DNA of 43,994 bases. Source: Oscillospiraceae bacterium (lineage in GTDB: Bacteria; Bacillota; Clostridia; Oscillospirales; Ruminococcaceae). The notes below the pieces were generated by a model. That model was not told where the DNA came from. It ran no database searches and saw only the letters and a program-made list of their open reading frames with translations. How positions within the stretch are numbered: the stretch's first letter is position 1; each line of letters starts with the position of its first letter. The stretch covers positions 1 through 43,994 of the forward strand of contig JAIDPG010000063.1 in the NCBI GenBank assembly GCA_029062865.1, read 5' to 3'. This document shows positions 15,355-23,902 of this stretch, piece by piece. A program made the position numbers and the translations under genes.

Positions 15355-16023
15355 GTGAGCGAAACCAAATTCAAAAAGCAAAGCCCGATTGGCAAAATCT
15401 GGCAGGTTTTAATAATGTGGACGGTGTATTTCCTGTTCCACCCGAAAATAATGTACGCGAGCAAGGATCTGAAGAAGCGACTCAAGGGCAGGGCGGTCGT
15501 GTTTGTCGCTAATCACACACATCACTTCGACGGGGCTTTCGGGCCCGCGGTGATGTGGCGGCACAAGCCGTATGTGCTTGTCAAGAAAAGCTGGCTGGAG
15601 AAAAGGGGCACGGGAAAGTGCATCGCGCTTTGCCGGAGTATCCCGATAAACCTCGACGAGGCGGACGGCGCTTGGTATGAGGCGGCGCAGTATTACATCT
15701 CGCAGGGCTTCTCGCTGTTCATCTTCCCGGAGGGCGGCTTGGCGCGGAATAAAAAGCTCAACGATTTCAAGCCGGGCGCGGCACTTATCTCGGCGAAAAT
15801 GGGCGTTCCTATCGTGCCGTGCGCTATCTACGGGGATTATCCCATGGTGTTCGGCAAGCGGCAGAAAATGCTCGTCGGAGAGCCTATCGAGAGCCGCTGC
15901 CCCGAGGATATGCGTCCGAGCAAGTACGCGCGAGAGCTCACCGCGAAATCGGAGCAAGCTGTGAGTGAGCTGTATTCGCAGCTCCGCGAAACGTACGGCA
16001 AGTGCGGGCAGTATGACGATTAA
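15355..16023 (+). CDS. PlsC-like lysophospholipid/glycerolipid acyltransferase
   Basis: The 222-residue protein is a membrane-associated acyltransferase with motif I NHTHHFD (His54, Asp59), the SIPINLDE region, motif III FPEGGLARN (about 124-131) and VPIVPCAIYGD. It transfers acyl chains from ACP or CoA to a lipid or other acceptor. I choose the GTG at 15355 because AAGGGG lies 7 bases upstream and the promoter -10 ends at 15308, leaving no leader for the ATG at 15316. It is the first gene of the operon and 91 bases before ACP. In this context it probably hands the product of the adjacent synthase to a membrane acceptor, which is inference. Confidence 0.85.
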   Translation: MSETKFKKQSPIGKIWQVLIMWTVYFLFHPKIMYASKDLKKRLKGRAVVFVANHTHHFDGAFGPAVMWRHKPYVLVKKSWLEKRGTGKCIALCRSIPINLDEADGAWYEAAQYYISQGFSLFIFPEGGLARNKKLNDFKPGAALISAKMGVPIVPCAIYGDYPMVFGKRQKMLVGEPIESRCPEDMRPSKYARELTAKSEQAVSELYSQLRETYGKCGQYDD

Positions 16024-16048
16024 CGCCGCACGAAAGCGTTCTGAACAA

Positions 16049-16081
16049 ATTCCGTCCTCCCCCGCAGGGGGAGAACGGAAT
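16049..16081 (+). terminator. Strong intercistronic hairpin
   Basis: ATTCCGTCCTCCCCC, GCA loop, GGGGGAGAACGGAAT, 15 bases per arm with one mismatch. It lies 25 bases after the acyltransferase stop. An A-rich rather than T-rich run follows, so it may be a partial terminator, an attenuation site or an RNA-stability hairpin that adjusts the ratio of the acyltransferase to the synthase genes. Confidence 0.6.
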
Positions 16082-16114
16082 AAAAATAATAATTTTTTAC
16101 AAGGAGAAATTGCT

Positions 16115-16357
16115 ATGAATCACGAGGAAATTTGCGCAAAGATCAAGGATATGCTGGTGGAAAATCTGAGGATCCCCGCCGAGGAGCTGGAGTATACGTC
16201 GGAGCTTTTCGGCGACGACATCGGGCTGGATTCTATCGACAGTATTGAGATCATCGCAGGCATCGACAACCTGTTCGGCGTTCAGATGACCGGCGCGGCA
16301 CGCGAGAATTTTCAAACAGTCGAGACGCTCGCGAACTATGTGGAAAACAATCAGTAA
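16115..16357 (+). CDS. Acyl carrier protein
   Basis: The 80-residue protein is the usual size and fold of ACP, with the phosphopantetheine site DIGLDSIDSIEI (Ser40). It is acidic and helical. The ATG follows AAGGAG, and it is 19 bases from the ketosynthase gene. It is very probably the dedicated carrier of this operon, activated by the phosphopantetheinyl transferase four genes downstream, rather than the housekeeping ACP, although the latter cannot be excluded. Confidence 0.93.
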   Translation: MNHEEICAKIKDMLVENLRIPAEELEYTSELFGDDIGLDSIDSIEIIAGIDNLFGVQMTGAARENFQTVETLANYVENNQ

Positions 16358-16376
16358 GGGGCGGTAAGGAGAAAAT

Positions 16377-18614
16377 ATGTCAAAACGTGTTGTTGTTACG
16401 GGCTTGGGGCTTGTCTGTGCGCTCGGCGAAAATACCGAGCAATGCTGGAACGCCGCGGTGAACGGCGTTTCGGGGATCCGCCCGGTGAAGTCCGTGAACG
16501 CCGAGGGGTGCTACGCGAACCTCGGCGCGGAGGTGGATACGCCTAACGAGAAGCTGTCGGACGAGGACTACGACCGCTCGTCGCTGCTTTGCATAAAGGC
16601 GGCGGGAGAGGCTCTCGCGGACAGCGGCTTTGAGGTCACGCCGGAGAACTCCGGGCGCATCGGCGTTATAATCGGAAACTGCGTTGGCGGCGCGGTGTCT
16701 ATCGACAAATATTACACCGCGAAGCAAAACGGCGGCGGAAAAAATACGGACGTGCTGAAAATGCCCGCGGCGGCGCTCGCGAATAACGTCGCGTATCATT
16801 TCGGATTAAACGGCACGACCGCGAACATCGTGAACGCGTGCGCGGCGGGGACTATCTCGCTCGGCTACGCGGCGGATCTTATCCGTTCAGGCAAGGCTGA
16901 CGCGTTTGTCGCGGGCGGCTCGGACAGCTTCTCGTCGCTGGCGTTCGCGGGCTTCCACGCGCTGCACGCGCTGGACGAAAACGCTTGCTCGCCGTTCAAC
17001 CGCTCCAGCGGAATTACGCTCGGCGAGGGCGCGGGTATTCTGATAATCGAGAGCTACGAGCACGCGAAAGCGCGCGGCGCGAAGATATATTGCGAGGTTC
17101 TGGGCAGCGGCGTGTCGTCCGACGCGCACCACATCACAGCCCCGCGCCCCGACGGTCAGGGGCAGATGCTCGCTATCACAAGAGCTATCGAGAATTCGGG
17201 GCTTTCGGCGAACGATATTGACTATATAAACGCCCACGGCACGGGCACGGCGAAAAACGACGAGGCGGAATTCCTGTCGCTGCACACGCTGTTCGATGAG
17301 AACGATCACCTCTCGGTAAGCTCCACGAAATCGATGACGGGGCATTGCCTGGGCGCCGCGGGCTCTATCGAAGCGGTGTTTACCGTCAAGGCGGTTTGCG
17401 AGGGAGTTGTGCCGCCGACTATCGGCTATACGGACGAAAATCTCCAAGCGCTGAAAGAAAAGGCGGGCAATATCGATTTTGTGCCGAATTCCAAACGCGT
17501 TAAGGATATAAAATTCGCGGCAAGCAATTCGTTCGCGTTCGGCGGGAACAACGCTTCTATCGTGTTCGCGAAGGAGCCGCGCGACATTCCCGACCGCACG
17601 AACAACGAGCGCATTTTTGTAACGGGCATCGGCGAGCTTATCGGCAAGCCGACCGTCGAGATCAGCGGCGACGATTATAAGGAGCACGGCATCAAGATGG
17701 CGTTCTACCGCAAGCTCGACAGGTTCTCGCAGCTCCAGCTGATAAGCGGAATGAGAGCGCTTAAGGACGCGGATATCACGATTTCCGAGGAGAACGAAAC
17801 GGACATCGGAATTGTTGTCGGCACGGCTGACGGGCCGCTCACCGAGGTTTACAACTTCCAGAAAACCGTCTGCGAAAGCGGCACGGCGGCGGGTTCGGCG
17901 TTCTCGTTCCCGAACACGGTTTACAACGCCGCGGGCGGATATTTCAGCATCTTCGCGGGAATAAAGGGCTATAACGTCACGAACGCGAACTCGATACAAG
18001 CGGGCTTGCAGAGCCTCTGCTACGCCGCGGACGTGATCAGAAACGGCGACGAGAGCATTATGATCGCGACGGGCACGGACGAAAACACCGAGGTCACGGG
18101 TTATCTGTATGACACGCTCGGGCTTCTCGAAAGCGGCAAGCTCGGCGAGGGCTCTGTCTCAATAGTTCTGGAGAGCGAAACGAGCGCGAACAAGCGCGGC
18201 GCGAAGAAGTACGCGGAATTAGTCGGCTGGGCTTCGGCTCACAAGAGCGTGGAGTTCGGCAAGCTGAAGGGCTCGGAAGACGCGCTTAAAGAGGCGATAC
18301 TCAAGGCGTGCGAAAACGCCGGCATAAAGCCCGATGATATTGACATACTTTGCGGATTTAAGAACGGAACACCTGCCGTTGACGAAATACAGGATAAGAT
18401 TTACGGAGAGCTGTTCGGCGGAAAAGTCGTTCAGGAAATTAAAGCCGAGCGCGACGACTTTTCTGTTGAAGCGCGCGCCGCCGGTGCTGCGGCAGCGGCG
18501 GCGAATTGGGCAAGATTACTGTCCAAACCCGCGGCAAGCGGAAAGTACGCGCTTGTGACGTCGTTCGGCGTCGGCGGGCAGTATTCGGCTGTAGTCCTGA
18601 AGAAAGTAGATTGA
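16377..18614 (+). CDS. Ketosynthase fused to a degenerate, chain-length-factor-like ketosynthase half
   Basis: The 745-residue protein has two ketosynthase-type domains. Residues 1-400 are a FabF-like KS with the complete triad: Cys155 (NACAAGT), His287 (NAHGTGT) and His323 (MTGHCLGAAG). Residues about 410-745 are a second KS-like domain starting ERIFVTGIGE. There the Cys region reads NANSIQAGLQ, the first His region GFKNGTPAVDE and the second SVEARAAGAAA, so all three catalytic residues are lost. This one-chain arrangement mirrors the KS/chain-length-factor heterodimers of type II polyketide and aryl-polyene systems. It would condense malonyl-ACP with growing acyl chains, the dead half perhaps setting chain length. 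It ends 9 bases before FabG. Confidence 0.9.
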   Translation: MSKRVVVTGLGLVCALGENTEQCWNAAVNGVSGIRPVKSVNAEGCYANLGAEVDTPNEKLSDEDYDRSSLLCIKAAGEALADSGFEVTPENSGRIGVIIGNCVGGAVSIDKYYTAKQNGGGKNTDVLKMPAAALANNVAYHFGLNGTTANIVNACAAGTISLGYAADLIRSGKADAFVAGGSDSFSSLAFAGFHALHALDENACSPFNRSSGITLGEGAGILIIESYEHAKARGAKIYCEVLGSGVSSDAHHITAPRPDGQGQMLAITRAIENSGLSANDIDYINAHGTGTAKNDEAEFLSLHTLFDENDHLSVSSTKSMTGHCLGAAGSIEAVFTVKAVCEGVVPPTIGYTDENLQALKEKAGNIDFVPNSKRVKDIKFAASNSFAFGGNNASIVFAKEPRDIPDRTNNERIFVTGIGELIGKPTVEISGDDYKEHGIKMAFYRKLDRFSQLQLISGMRALKDADITISEENETDIGIVVGTADGPLTEVYNFQKTVCESGTAAGSAFSFPNTVYNAAGGYFSIFAGIKGYNVTNANSIQAGLQSLCYAADVIRNGDESIMIATGTDENTEVTGYLYDTLGLLESGKLGEGSVSIVLESETSANKRGAKKYAELVGWASAHKSVEFGKLKGSEDALKEAILKACENAGIKPDDIDILCGFKNGTPAVDEIQDKIYGELFGGKVVQEIKAERDDFSVEARAAGAAAAAANWARLLSKPAASGKYALVTSFGVGGQYSAVVLKKVD

Positions 18615-18623
18615 GGTGACGTT

Positions 18624-19349
18624 ATGGTTGCATTGGTAACAGGGGCTTCAAGGGGTATAGGCAGAGCGTGTGCTCTTAAACTCGCCGAGGTCGGCTACGA
18701 CGTTGCCGTGAATTATAATTCCAACGAGGCGAAGGCTGCGGAGGTCGTCGCGGAGATAGAGAAGCTCGGGCGAAAGGCGGCGGCGTTCAAGGCGGACACG
18801 GCTGATCTTAAAGCCGTGCAGGGAATGTTCCGCGAAATTCAGAAAGAGTTCGGGCAATTTGACGTTCTCGTGAATAACGCGGGCGTTGTCGACGACGCGT
18901 TTTTGCTGATGATAAACGAGGACAGCCTGTCGCGGTCGCTTGATATAAACATCAAGGGCTACTTCCATTGCGCGCAGCAGGCGGCACTTAAAATGATAAA
19001 AAAGGGCGGGAAAATCATCAATATTTCTTCGGTGAGCTCCATTCTCGCCGTTGAGGGGCAGGGCGTTTATTCGGCGACAAAGGGCGCGGTGAATTCTATG
19101 ACGGCGACGCTCGCCAAGGAACTCGCGCCGCGCGGGATAACCGTAAACGCGGTAGCGCCGGGCTTTATCGAAACGGAAATGATCGACGCTATCCCGGAGG
19201 ACAAAAAAGAGGCGTACATCAAGCAGATACCTATGGGACATTTCGGCACGGCGCGGGACGTCGCGGAGGTAGTGGCGTCGCTTTGCTCACCCGCGTTTGA
19301 TTACGTAACGGGGCAGGTCGTAGTGCTTGACGGAGGGCTTTCGCTATGA
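18624..19349 (+). CDS. fabG: 3-oxoacyl-ACP reductase (ketoreductase)
   Basis: The 241-residue short-chain dehydrogenase has an NADPH-binding TGASRGIG (residues 6-13), NNAG (84-87) and the catalytic Ser136-Tyr149-Lys153 set (NISSVSS...YSATK), with the PGFIETEM substrate loop. This is standard FabG. It reduces the 3-keto group made by the ketosynthase. The ribosome binding site GAGGTGA overlaps the end of the ketosynthase gene. Its stop overlaps the dehydratase start. Confidence 0.95.
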   Translation: MVALVTGASRGIGRACALKLAEVGYDVAVNYNSNEAKAAEVVAEIEKLGRKAAAFKADTADLKAVQGMFREIQKEFGQFDVLVNNAGVVDDAFLLMINEDSLSRSLDINIKGYFHCAQQAALKMIKKGGKIINISSVSSILAVEGQGVYSATKGAVNSMTATLAKELAPRGITVNAVAPGFIETEMIDAIPEDKKEAYIKQIPMGHFGTARDVAEVVASLCSPAFDYVTGQVVVLDGGLSL

Positions 19350-19792
19350 TGAATTTGTTGGAAATCAACAAGCGCATAAAGCAGCGCCCGCCGTTCCAGA
19401 TGATAGAGCGCGTTCTCGAATTAGAACCGAACGTCTCGGCGGTCGGGATAAAAAACGTGTCGGTAAACGAGCCGTATTTCGTTGGGCACTTCCCCGAAAC
19501 GCCGATAATGCCGGGCGTGCTGCTGATAGAATCGGCGGCGCAGCTGTGCAGCCTTGTCATCGCCCCGGAGGACGCGGCGGCGGATGAGAAGCTGTACGTG
19601 CTGTTAAAGGTCAAGGACTTCAAGTTCTTAAAGCCCGTTATCCCCGGCGACACGCTGACGATAAGCGTAAAGTGCACGATGTCAAGCGCCGCGGCGTATG
19701 AGTTCTCGGCGGAGATATCCGTCGACGGGCAGACAAAGGCTAAGGGAAGTATGCTGTTTACCGCGATCGAGAAAACGGCTGTCTACGGATAA
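19346..19792 (+). CDS. fabZ: 3-hydroxyacyl-ACP dehydratase (FabZ-like hotdog)
   Basis: The 148-residue hotdog-fold protein has the FabZ active-site block GHFPETPIMPGVLLIESAAQ with His48 and Glu62, and the N-terminal RPPFQMIERVLE. It removes water from 3-hydroxyacyl-ACP to give trans-2-enoyl-ACP. The start overlaps the FabG stop in an ATGATG cluster. No enoyl reductase is present in the operon, so enoyl groups may persist in the product. Confidence 0.93.
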   Translation: MMNLLEINKRIKQRPPFQMIERVLELEPNVSAVGIKNVSVNEPYFVGHFPETPIMPGVLLIESAAQLCSLVIAPEDAAADEKLYVLLKVKDFKFLKPVIPGDTLTISVKCTMSSAAAYEFSAEISVDGQTKAKGSMLFTAIEKTAVYG

Positions 19793-19814
19793 CCGGCGGT
19801 TTTGGGAGAAAATT

Positions 19815-20585
19815 ATGATAGTAGATTTCAGCGCGTCCATTGTGACTGCGGGCGGTTTGCGAAACCGTATTGAGGGGCTTCGCGGGCTTTATTCGGAGCT
19901 CTGCGGACCTTATTTTGACGATATTCTGAGCAAGCGCGGCAAGGCGTTTGCCGATTCGGCGTGCGGTTTTTTGCTGCTCGACAGTCTGCTTCAAAAGCAC
20001 AAAATCAACCGCGCGGAGCTCGCGATTACTCTCGAAAAAAACGGCAGACCGCGCACCAACCGCCGCGATCTTGATTTCAGCGTGTCACACAGCGAGGGCT
20101 GCGCGATGTGCGTTCTCGCGATAGGCGAGGGAGCGAACGTGGGTATCGACGTTCAGCGAGAGAGACCGTATTCTCTCGAAAAAATGACGGAGCTCGCTCG
20201 GACGTTTATGACCGCCGCGGAGCTTGAAAAATTCACCGCGCCGCTTTCCCCGAACCACCCGATCCCGCTTATCGGCTACAACCGCGATATGGACGAGTAT
20301 ATCCGCAAAAGCCGCGAGTTCTACACCGCGTGGACGCGGCGGGAATCCTACACGAAGCGCATAGGCTCGGATATTTTCGATAATCTGAAAACCGCGAAAA
20401 TACAGAGCGAGTTTTACCGCGACGGAATAATCACGGCTTGCGGCGAGCGATATTATTACAGCGTCTGCGCGCCTCGCGAGGCGTTTGAAAATCTCGAAAA
20501 TAATGAGCTCGAAAACGAAGAAGCTCCCGAAAATCAAGAGGAATTTTTCGAGGAGACAGAGGAAGCCGCCGAGGTGAACGAATGA
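19815..20585 (+). CDS. 4'-phosphopantetheinyl transferase (Sfp-type)
   Basis: The 256-residue protein has the pseudo-dimeric Sfp-type motifs: FSVSHSEG (88-95), VGIDVQRERP (109-118) and WTRRESYTK (173-181). Asp112 and Glu177 of the metal-binding set are present, but the middle residue, usually Glu, is Gln114. It converts apo-ACP to holo-ACP. A 27-residue acidic tail (from about 230) is unusual. The ATG follows GGGAG and the stop overlaps the next start (ATGA). Its presence in the operon marks this as a specialised acyl-chain system, since such transferases normally serve secondary metabolism. Confidence 0.88.
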   Translation: MIVDFSASIVTAGGLRNRIEGLRGLYSELCGPYFDDILSKRGKAFADSACGFLLLDSLLQKHKINRAELAITLEKNGRPRTNRRDLDFSVSHSEGCAMCVLAIGEGANVGIDVQRERPYSLEKMTELARTFMTAAELEKFTAPLSPNHPIPLIGYNRDMDEYIRKSREFYTAWTRRESYTKRIGSDIFDNLKTAKIQSEFYRDGIITACGERYYYSVCAPREAFENLENNELENEEAPENQEEFFEETEEAAEVNE

Positions 20586-21325
20586 ATATTCTTGTGCTGA
20601 ACGGAAGCCCGCGCGGCGAGCGGTCGAATACGCTGCAGCTCGCGAGGGCGTTCGTTGAGGGCTTCTCGGGAGTAAATCCCGACGCGGAGATTGAAACAAT
20701 TCACATAAACAAGCTCGACATAAAGCCGTGCCTCGGGTGCTTTTCGTGCTGGACGAAAACGCCGGGGAACTGCGTAATAAACGACGATATGCGGGAGCTT
20801 TACAAAAAAATCGCGGCGGCGGACGTTCTGGTCGAGAGCTTTCCGCTTTATTTTTTCGGGATCCCGAGCGGCTTTAAGGCGGTCGTCGACCGCTGCCTGC
20901 CGTTTATGAAAACGTATCTGGGAAAGCAGGACACGGACGGGCACTCGTCGTTTCACGAGCTGCGCGACGCGGGAATGTACGACAAAAAGCTCGTGCTGAT
21001 ATCGACGTGCGGCTATGTCGACGCCGCGCCTATGTACCCCGCGCTGCTAAAGCAGTACGATCTGATCTGCGGCGAGGGTAACTACACTGCGATCTTGTGC
21101 CCCGAGGGCGAGCTGTTCGGCTACGAGGGCTTGGCGGACAGGCAAAAGCGCGGCTATTTAAGCGACGTAAAACAAGCGGGCGCGGAGCTTGCCGAGCACG
21201 GAAAGCTCTCCGAGAAAACGCGCGAAAAGCTCTCAGGCAGAGTGCTCTCCCCGAGCGGGTTTGAGGCGATTGTCCGCTCGCACTGGGGCGGAGAGGAGTT
21301 TGGCAGTTTTTTAGAAAACTGCTGA
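20582..21325 (+). CDS. NAD(P)H-dependent flavodoxin-like FMN oxidoreductase
   Basis: The 247-residue protein has the flavodoxin-fold FMN loop LNGSPRGERSNT (7-18), a cysteine motif PCLGCFSCW, and SFPLYFFGIPSGFKAVVDRC. It resembles the NADPH-dependent FMN reductase / iron-sulfur flavoprotein family. Its start overlaps the phosphopantetheinyl transferase stop (ATGA), so it is translated with the synthase. A redox step on the acyl product, or reduction of a co-substrate, is possible. A GGC-type terminator follows. Confidence 0.8.
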   Translation: MNILVLNGSPRGERSNTLQLARAFVEGFSGVNPDAEIETIHINKLDIKPCLGCFSCWTKTPGNCVINDDMRELYKKIAAADVLVESFPLYFFGIPSGFKAVVDRCLPFMKTYLGKQDTDGHSSFHELRDAGMYDKKLVLISTCGYVDAAPMYPALLKQYDLICGEGNYTAILCPEGELFGYEGLADRQKRGYLSDVKQAGAELAEHGKLSEKTREKLSGRVLSPSGFEAIVRSHWGGEEFGSFLENC

Positions 21326-21337
21326 CAATAACTGTAA

Positions 21338-21360
21338 ATCCCCCGCCGGAGGCGGGGGAT
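21338..21360. terminator. Bidirectional hairpin terminator
   Basis: ATCCCCCGCC, GGA, GGCGGGGGAT, a perfect 10-base stem, then CACTTTTATT. It separates the acyl-chain operon from the convergent GH5 gene. Confidence 0.85.
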
Positions 21361-21365
21361 CACTT

Positions 21366-22502
21366 TTATTCAAATACCGAGCAAATCTTCGACGTTGCCT
21401 TAATGCCGTTCGCGCCGTTGACAAGCGGCTCTCCCCATTCCGCGGAGAGCGTCTCGCCGCGCCAGTCGCGGGCTATGTCGAGATACTCCACGCCGCCGCT
21501 GTTGCCTTTCCAGCTCCACGCGATGTAGCCGAGGGAATTCTGCTCGCAGTATTGCATAATAAACGCCTCGTCAACGTCGCCGTCGGAGTGGTTCCAGCCG
21601 AACTCCCCGACGACCACGCAAAGCCCTTGGTCTGTCGCGCCCTTGAGGTTCTGCGTTATCGTCGCGGAGCTTCCGCCCGCAGTGCCGTACATATGAATGG
21701 AAAACATCGTGTTGCGGTCGGGGTCGCTTTCAAAAACCGCCTTGCCCGCCTCCGCGACGCTCGCGCCGTGCTGACCCCAGCCGCCAGCGTCGACCATTAT
21801 TGTGTTCGTGATCCCCGCCTTGCGCAGCTTCGGGACAGCCGCCGTGTAACCCTCTTGCCACTTCGCGGAATCCCACGTGCCGAGCCACTCGTTCGCGATG
21901 TTTAAGATCACCTTGTCGGAGTAGGCGTTCAGCACATCCTTTACCTCTATCCAGCAGTCGACCGCGCGGTCGAGAGCGGCAATATCCTCCTTGCCCGTCG
22001 TGTCGTGAATTTCGGCGATCATCACAAGCCGCCGCTCGGCGCACTTCTCGATGACGCTTTGAAGCTCCGAAGCCGTCACGCGCTCCCATTGGTCTCCGTC
22101 CGCGAAAACAACGCGAACGCAGTTCGCGCCCGTCGCGGCGATGCCGTCCAGCGCGTTTTCGAGCTCGCTTTTGTACCACACGTGCGCGTGGTTCACGCCG
22201 CGCATTATAAACTCGTTTCCGTTAGCGTCAACAAGCCGCGTTCCGCTTATCTGAAACGCGCCGTTCGCCGCAGGGAGCGGCTTTTCGGGAACACTTCCCG
22301 GCGTGCTTTCGATAACCTCCGGAACATATCCGTCGGGCGGGATTATCATCTTGTAGCTGCTTCTCGGCTTGTACTCGTTATCCGCAGAAGCGGAGGAGAA
22401 CGGCGAGGAGAAATCATGCTCGCCGCCGGGGGCTTTTTGGGAGCAGCCGCACAAGCTCACCGCGAATAACGCGCAGAATAAAAGGGAAAGTAAACGTTTC
22501 AT
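21366..22502 (-). CDS. GH5-family lipoprotein, probable beta-mannanase
   Basis: The 378-residue protein has a lipoprotein signal with lipobox LCGC (Cys20), a Ser/Pro-rich linker, then a GH5 barrel. The barrel begins ISGTRLVDANGNEFIMRGVNHAHVWYK, a hallmark of GH5 endo-mannanases. Catalytic residues are Glu205 (LNIANEW, acid/base) and Glu300 (VVGEFGW, nucleophile). It should be a surface-anchored glycan hydrolase. Its ATG overlaps the stop of the glycyl-tRNA synthetase gene as TGATG with no separate ribosome binding site, so translation is coupled to a housekeeping enzyme, which is odd for a secreted glycosidase. Confidence 0.85.
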   Translation of the reverse strand: MKRLLSLLFCALFAVSLCGCSQKAPGGEHDFSSPFSSASADNEYKPRSSYKMIIPPDGYVPEVIESTPGSVPEKPLPAANGAFQISGTRLVDANGNEFIMRGVNHAHVWYKSELENALDGIAATGANCVRVVFADGDQWERVTASELQSVIEKCAERRLVMIAEIHDTTGKEDIAALDRAVDCWIEVKDVLNAYSDKVILNIANEWLGTWDSAKWQEGYTAAVPKLRKAGITNTIMVDAGGWGQHGASVAEAGKAVFESDPDRNTMFSIHMYGTAGGSSATITQNLKGATDQGLCVVVGEFGWNHSDGDVDEAFIMQYCEQNSLGYIAWSWKGNSGGVEYLDIARDWRGETLSAEWGEPLVNGANGIKATSKICSVFE

Positions 22503-23878
22503 CAGAAGAACACGCGCTCCTCAATATACGCCTTGACATCGGCGATCGGAATTCTCACCTGCGCCATTGTGTCGCGCTCGCGGACGGTCACGCAGCCGTC
22601 GGTCTCGCTGTCGAAATCGTACGTGATGCAGAACGGCGTGCCTATCTCGTCCTGGCGGCGATAACGCTTGCCGATAGCGCCCGCGTCGTCATAATCAACG
22701 CAGAAGTACTTCGAGAGGTCTTCAAAAAGCTCGCCCGCCTTTTCGGAGAGCTTCTTCGACAGCGGCAGAACCGCCGCCTTTATCGGCGCGAGAGCCGGGT
22801 GGAAGCGCATAACCGTGCGGCTTGTGCCGTCCTCGAGAGCCTCCTCGTCGTAAGCGTCGCACACTACCGCGAGGAACAAACGCTCCACGCCGAGCGACGG
22901 CTCGATAACGTAGGGAATATATTTCTCATTGGTCTCCGGGTCGAAGTATTCAAGGCTCTTGCCGCTTGTTTTCATGTGCTGAGTGAGGTCGTAGTCGGTT
23001 CTGTCCGCGACGCCCCAAAGCTCGCCCCAGCCGAACGGGAATAAAAACTCGAAGTCCGTCGTCGCCTTGGAATAGAAGCAGAGCTCCTCCGGCGAGTGAT
23101 CGCGAAGTCTTATGCTTTCCTCCTTCAGACCGAGCGACAGCAGGAAGTTTTTGCAATAAGTTCTCCAGTAATCAAACCATTCCAGATCCGTTCCGGGCTT
23201 GCAGAAGAACTCCAACTCCATCTGCTCGAACTCGCGGACGCGGAAAATAAACTGTCCGGGAGTGATCTCGTTTCTGAATGACTTGCCGACCTGCGCCACG
23301 CCGAACGGCACCTTTTTGCGGGAAGTCCTCTGAATATTCGCGAAGTTTACGAAAATGCCCTGCGCGGTTTCCGGTCTCAAATAAAGCTCGCTCTTGCTGT
23401 CCTCGACCGTGCCCTGCGCCGTCTTGAACATCAGATTGAACTGCCGGATATCCGTAAAGTTTGCCTTGCCGCAATTCGGGCACTTTATTCCCTTTTCGCG
23501 GATATATTCGAGCATTTTGTCGTTAGTCCAGCCGTCCGCGGTCGTCTCACCGAAGTCCTCAATAAGCTTGTCGGCGCGGTGACGCGTCTTGCACTCCTTG
23601 CAGTCCATAAGCGGGTCGGAAAATCCGCCGACGTGCCCCGATGCAACCCAGGTCTGCGGGTTCATTAAAATCGCCGAATCAAGCCCGACGTTGTACTTGT
23701 TCTCCTGCACAAACTTCTTGCGCCAAGCCTTCTTGATGTTCTCCTTAAGCTCCACTCCCAAGGGACCGTAGTCCCAGGTGTTCGCCAAGCCGCCGTAGAT
23801 CTCGCTGCCGGGGTAAACAAGCCCGCGGTGGATACAAAGCGTCTTGATCTGGTCGAGGGTTTTTTCTGTGTTCTTCAT
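22502..23878 (-). CDS. glyQS: Glycyl-tRNA synthetase (class II, dimeric type)
   Basis: The 458-residue protein is the single-chain alpha2 GlyRS. It starts with [28 protein letters not shown], continues with the class II motif 2 block [24 protein letters not shown], and ends with an anticodon-binding domain (about 350-458, [11 protein letters not shown]). It also carries a CxxC pair in the insertion near residues 85-145. It charges tRNA-Gly. The ribosome binding site AAGGAG precedes the ATG. No T-box is evident in the leader, which is instead occupied by structured repeats. Confidence 0.97.
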   Translation of the reverse strand: MKNTEKTLDQIKTLCIHRGLVYPGSEIYGGLANTWDYGPLGVELKENIKKAWRKKFVQENKYNVGLDSAILMNPQTWVASGHVGGFSDPLMDCKECKTRHRADKLIEDFGETTADGWTNDKMLEYIREKGIKCPNCGKANFTDIRQFNLMFKTAQGTVEDSKSELYLRPETAQGIFVNFANIQRTSRKKVPFGVAQVGKSFRNEITPGQFIFRVREFEQMELEFFCKPGTDLEWFDYWRTYCKNFLLSLGLKEESIRLRDHSPEELCFYSKATTDFEFLFPFGWGELWGVADRTDYDLTQHMKTSGKSLEYFDPETNEKYIPYVIEPSLGVERLFLAVVCDAYDEEALEDGTSRTVMRFHPALAPIKAAVLPLSKKLSEKAGELFEDLSKYFCVDYDDAGAIGKRYRRQDEIGTPFCITYDFDSETDGCVTVRERDTMAQVRIPIADVKAYIEERVFF

Positions 23879-23902
23879 AAAATAATCTCCTTATTTAAAT
23901 TT

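Noticed and set aside
19698-19814. Longer N-terminus for the phosphopantetheinyl transferase
   Set aside because: The extra segment overlaps the FabZ gene and is not conserved in kind; GGGAG before ATG 19815 supports the shorter start.
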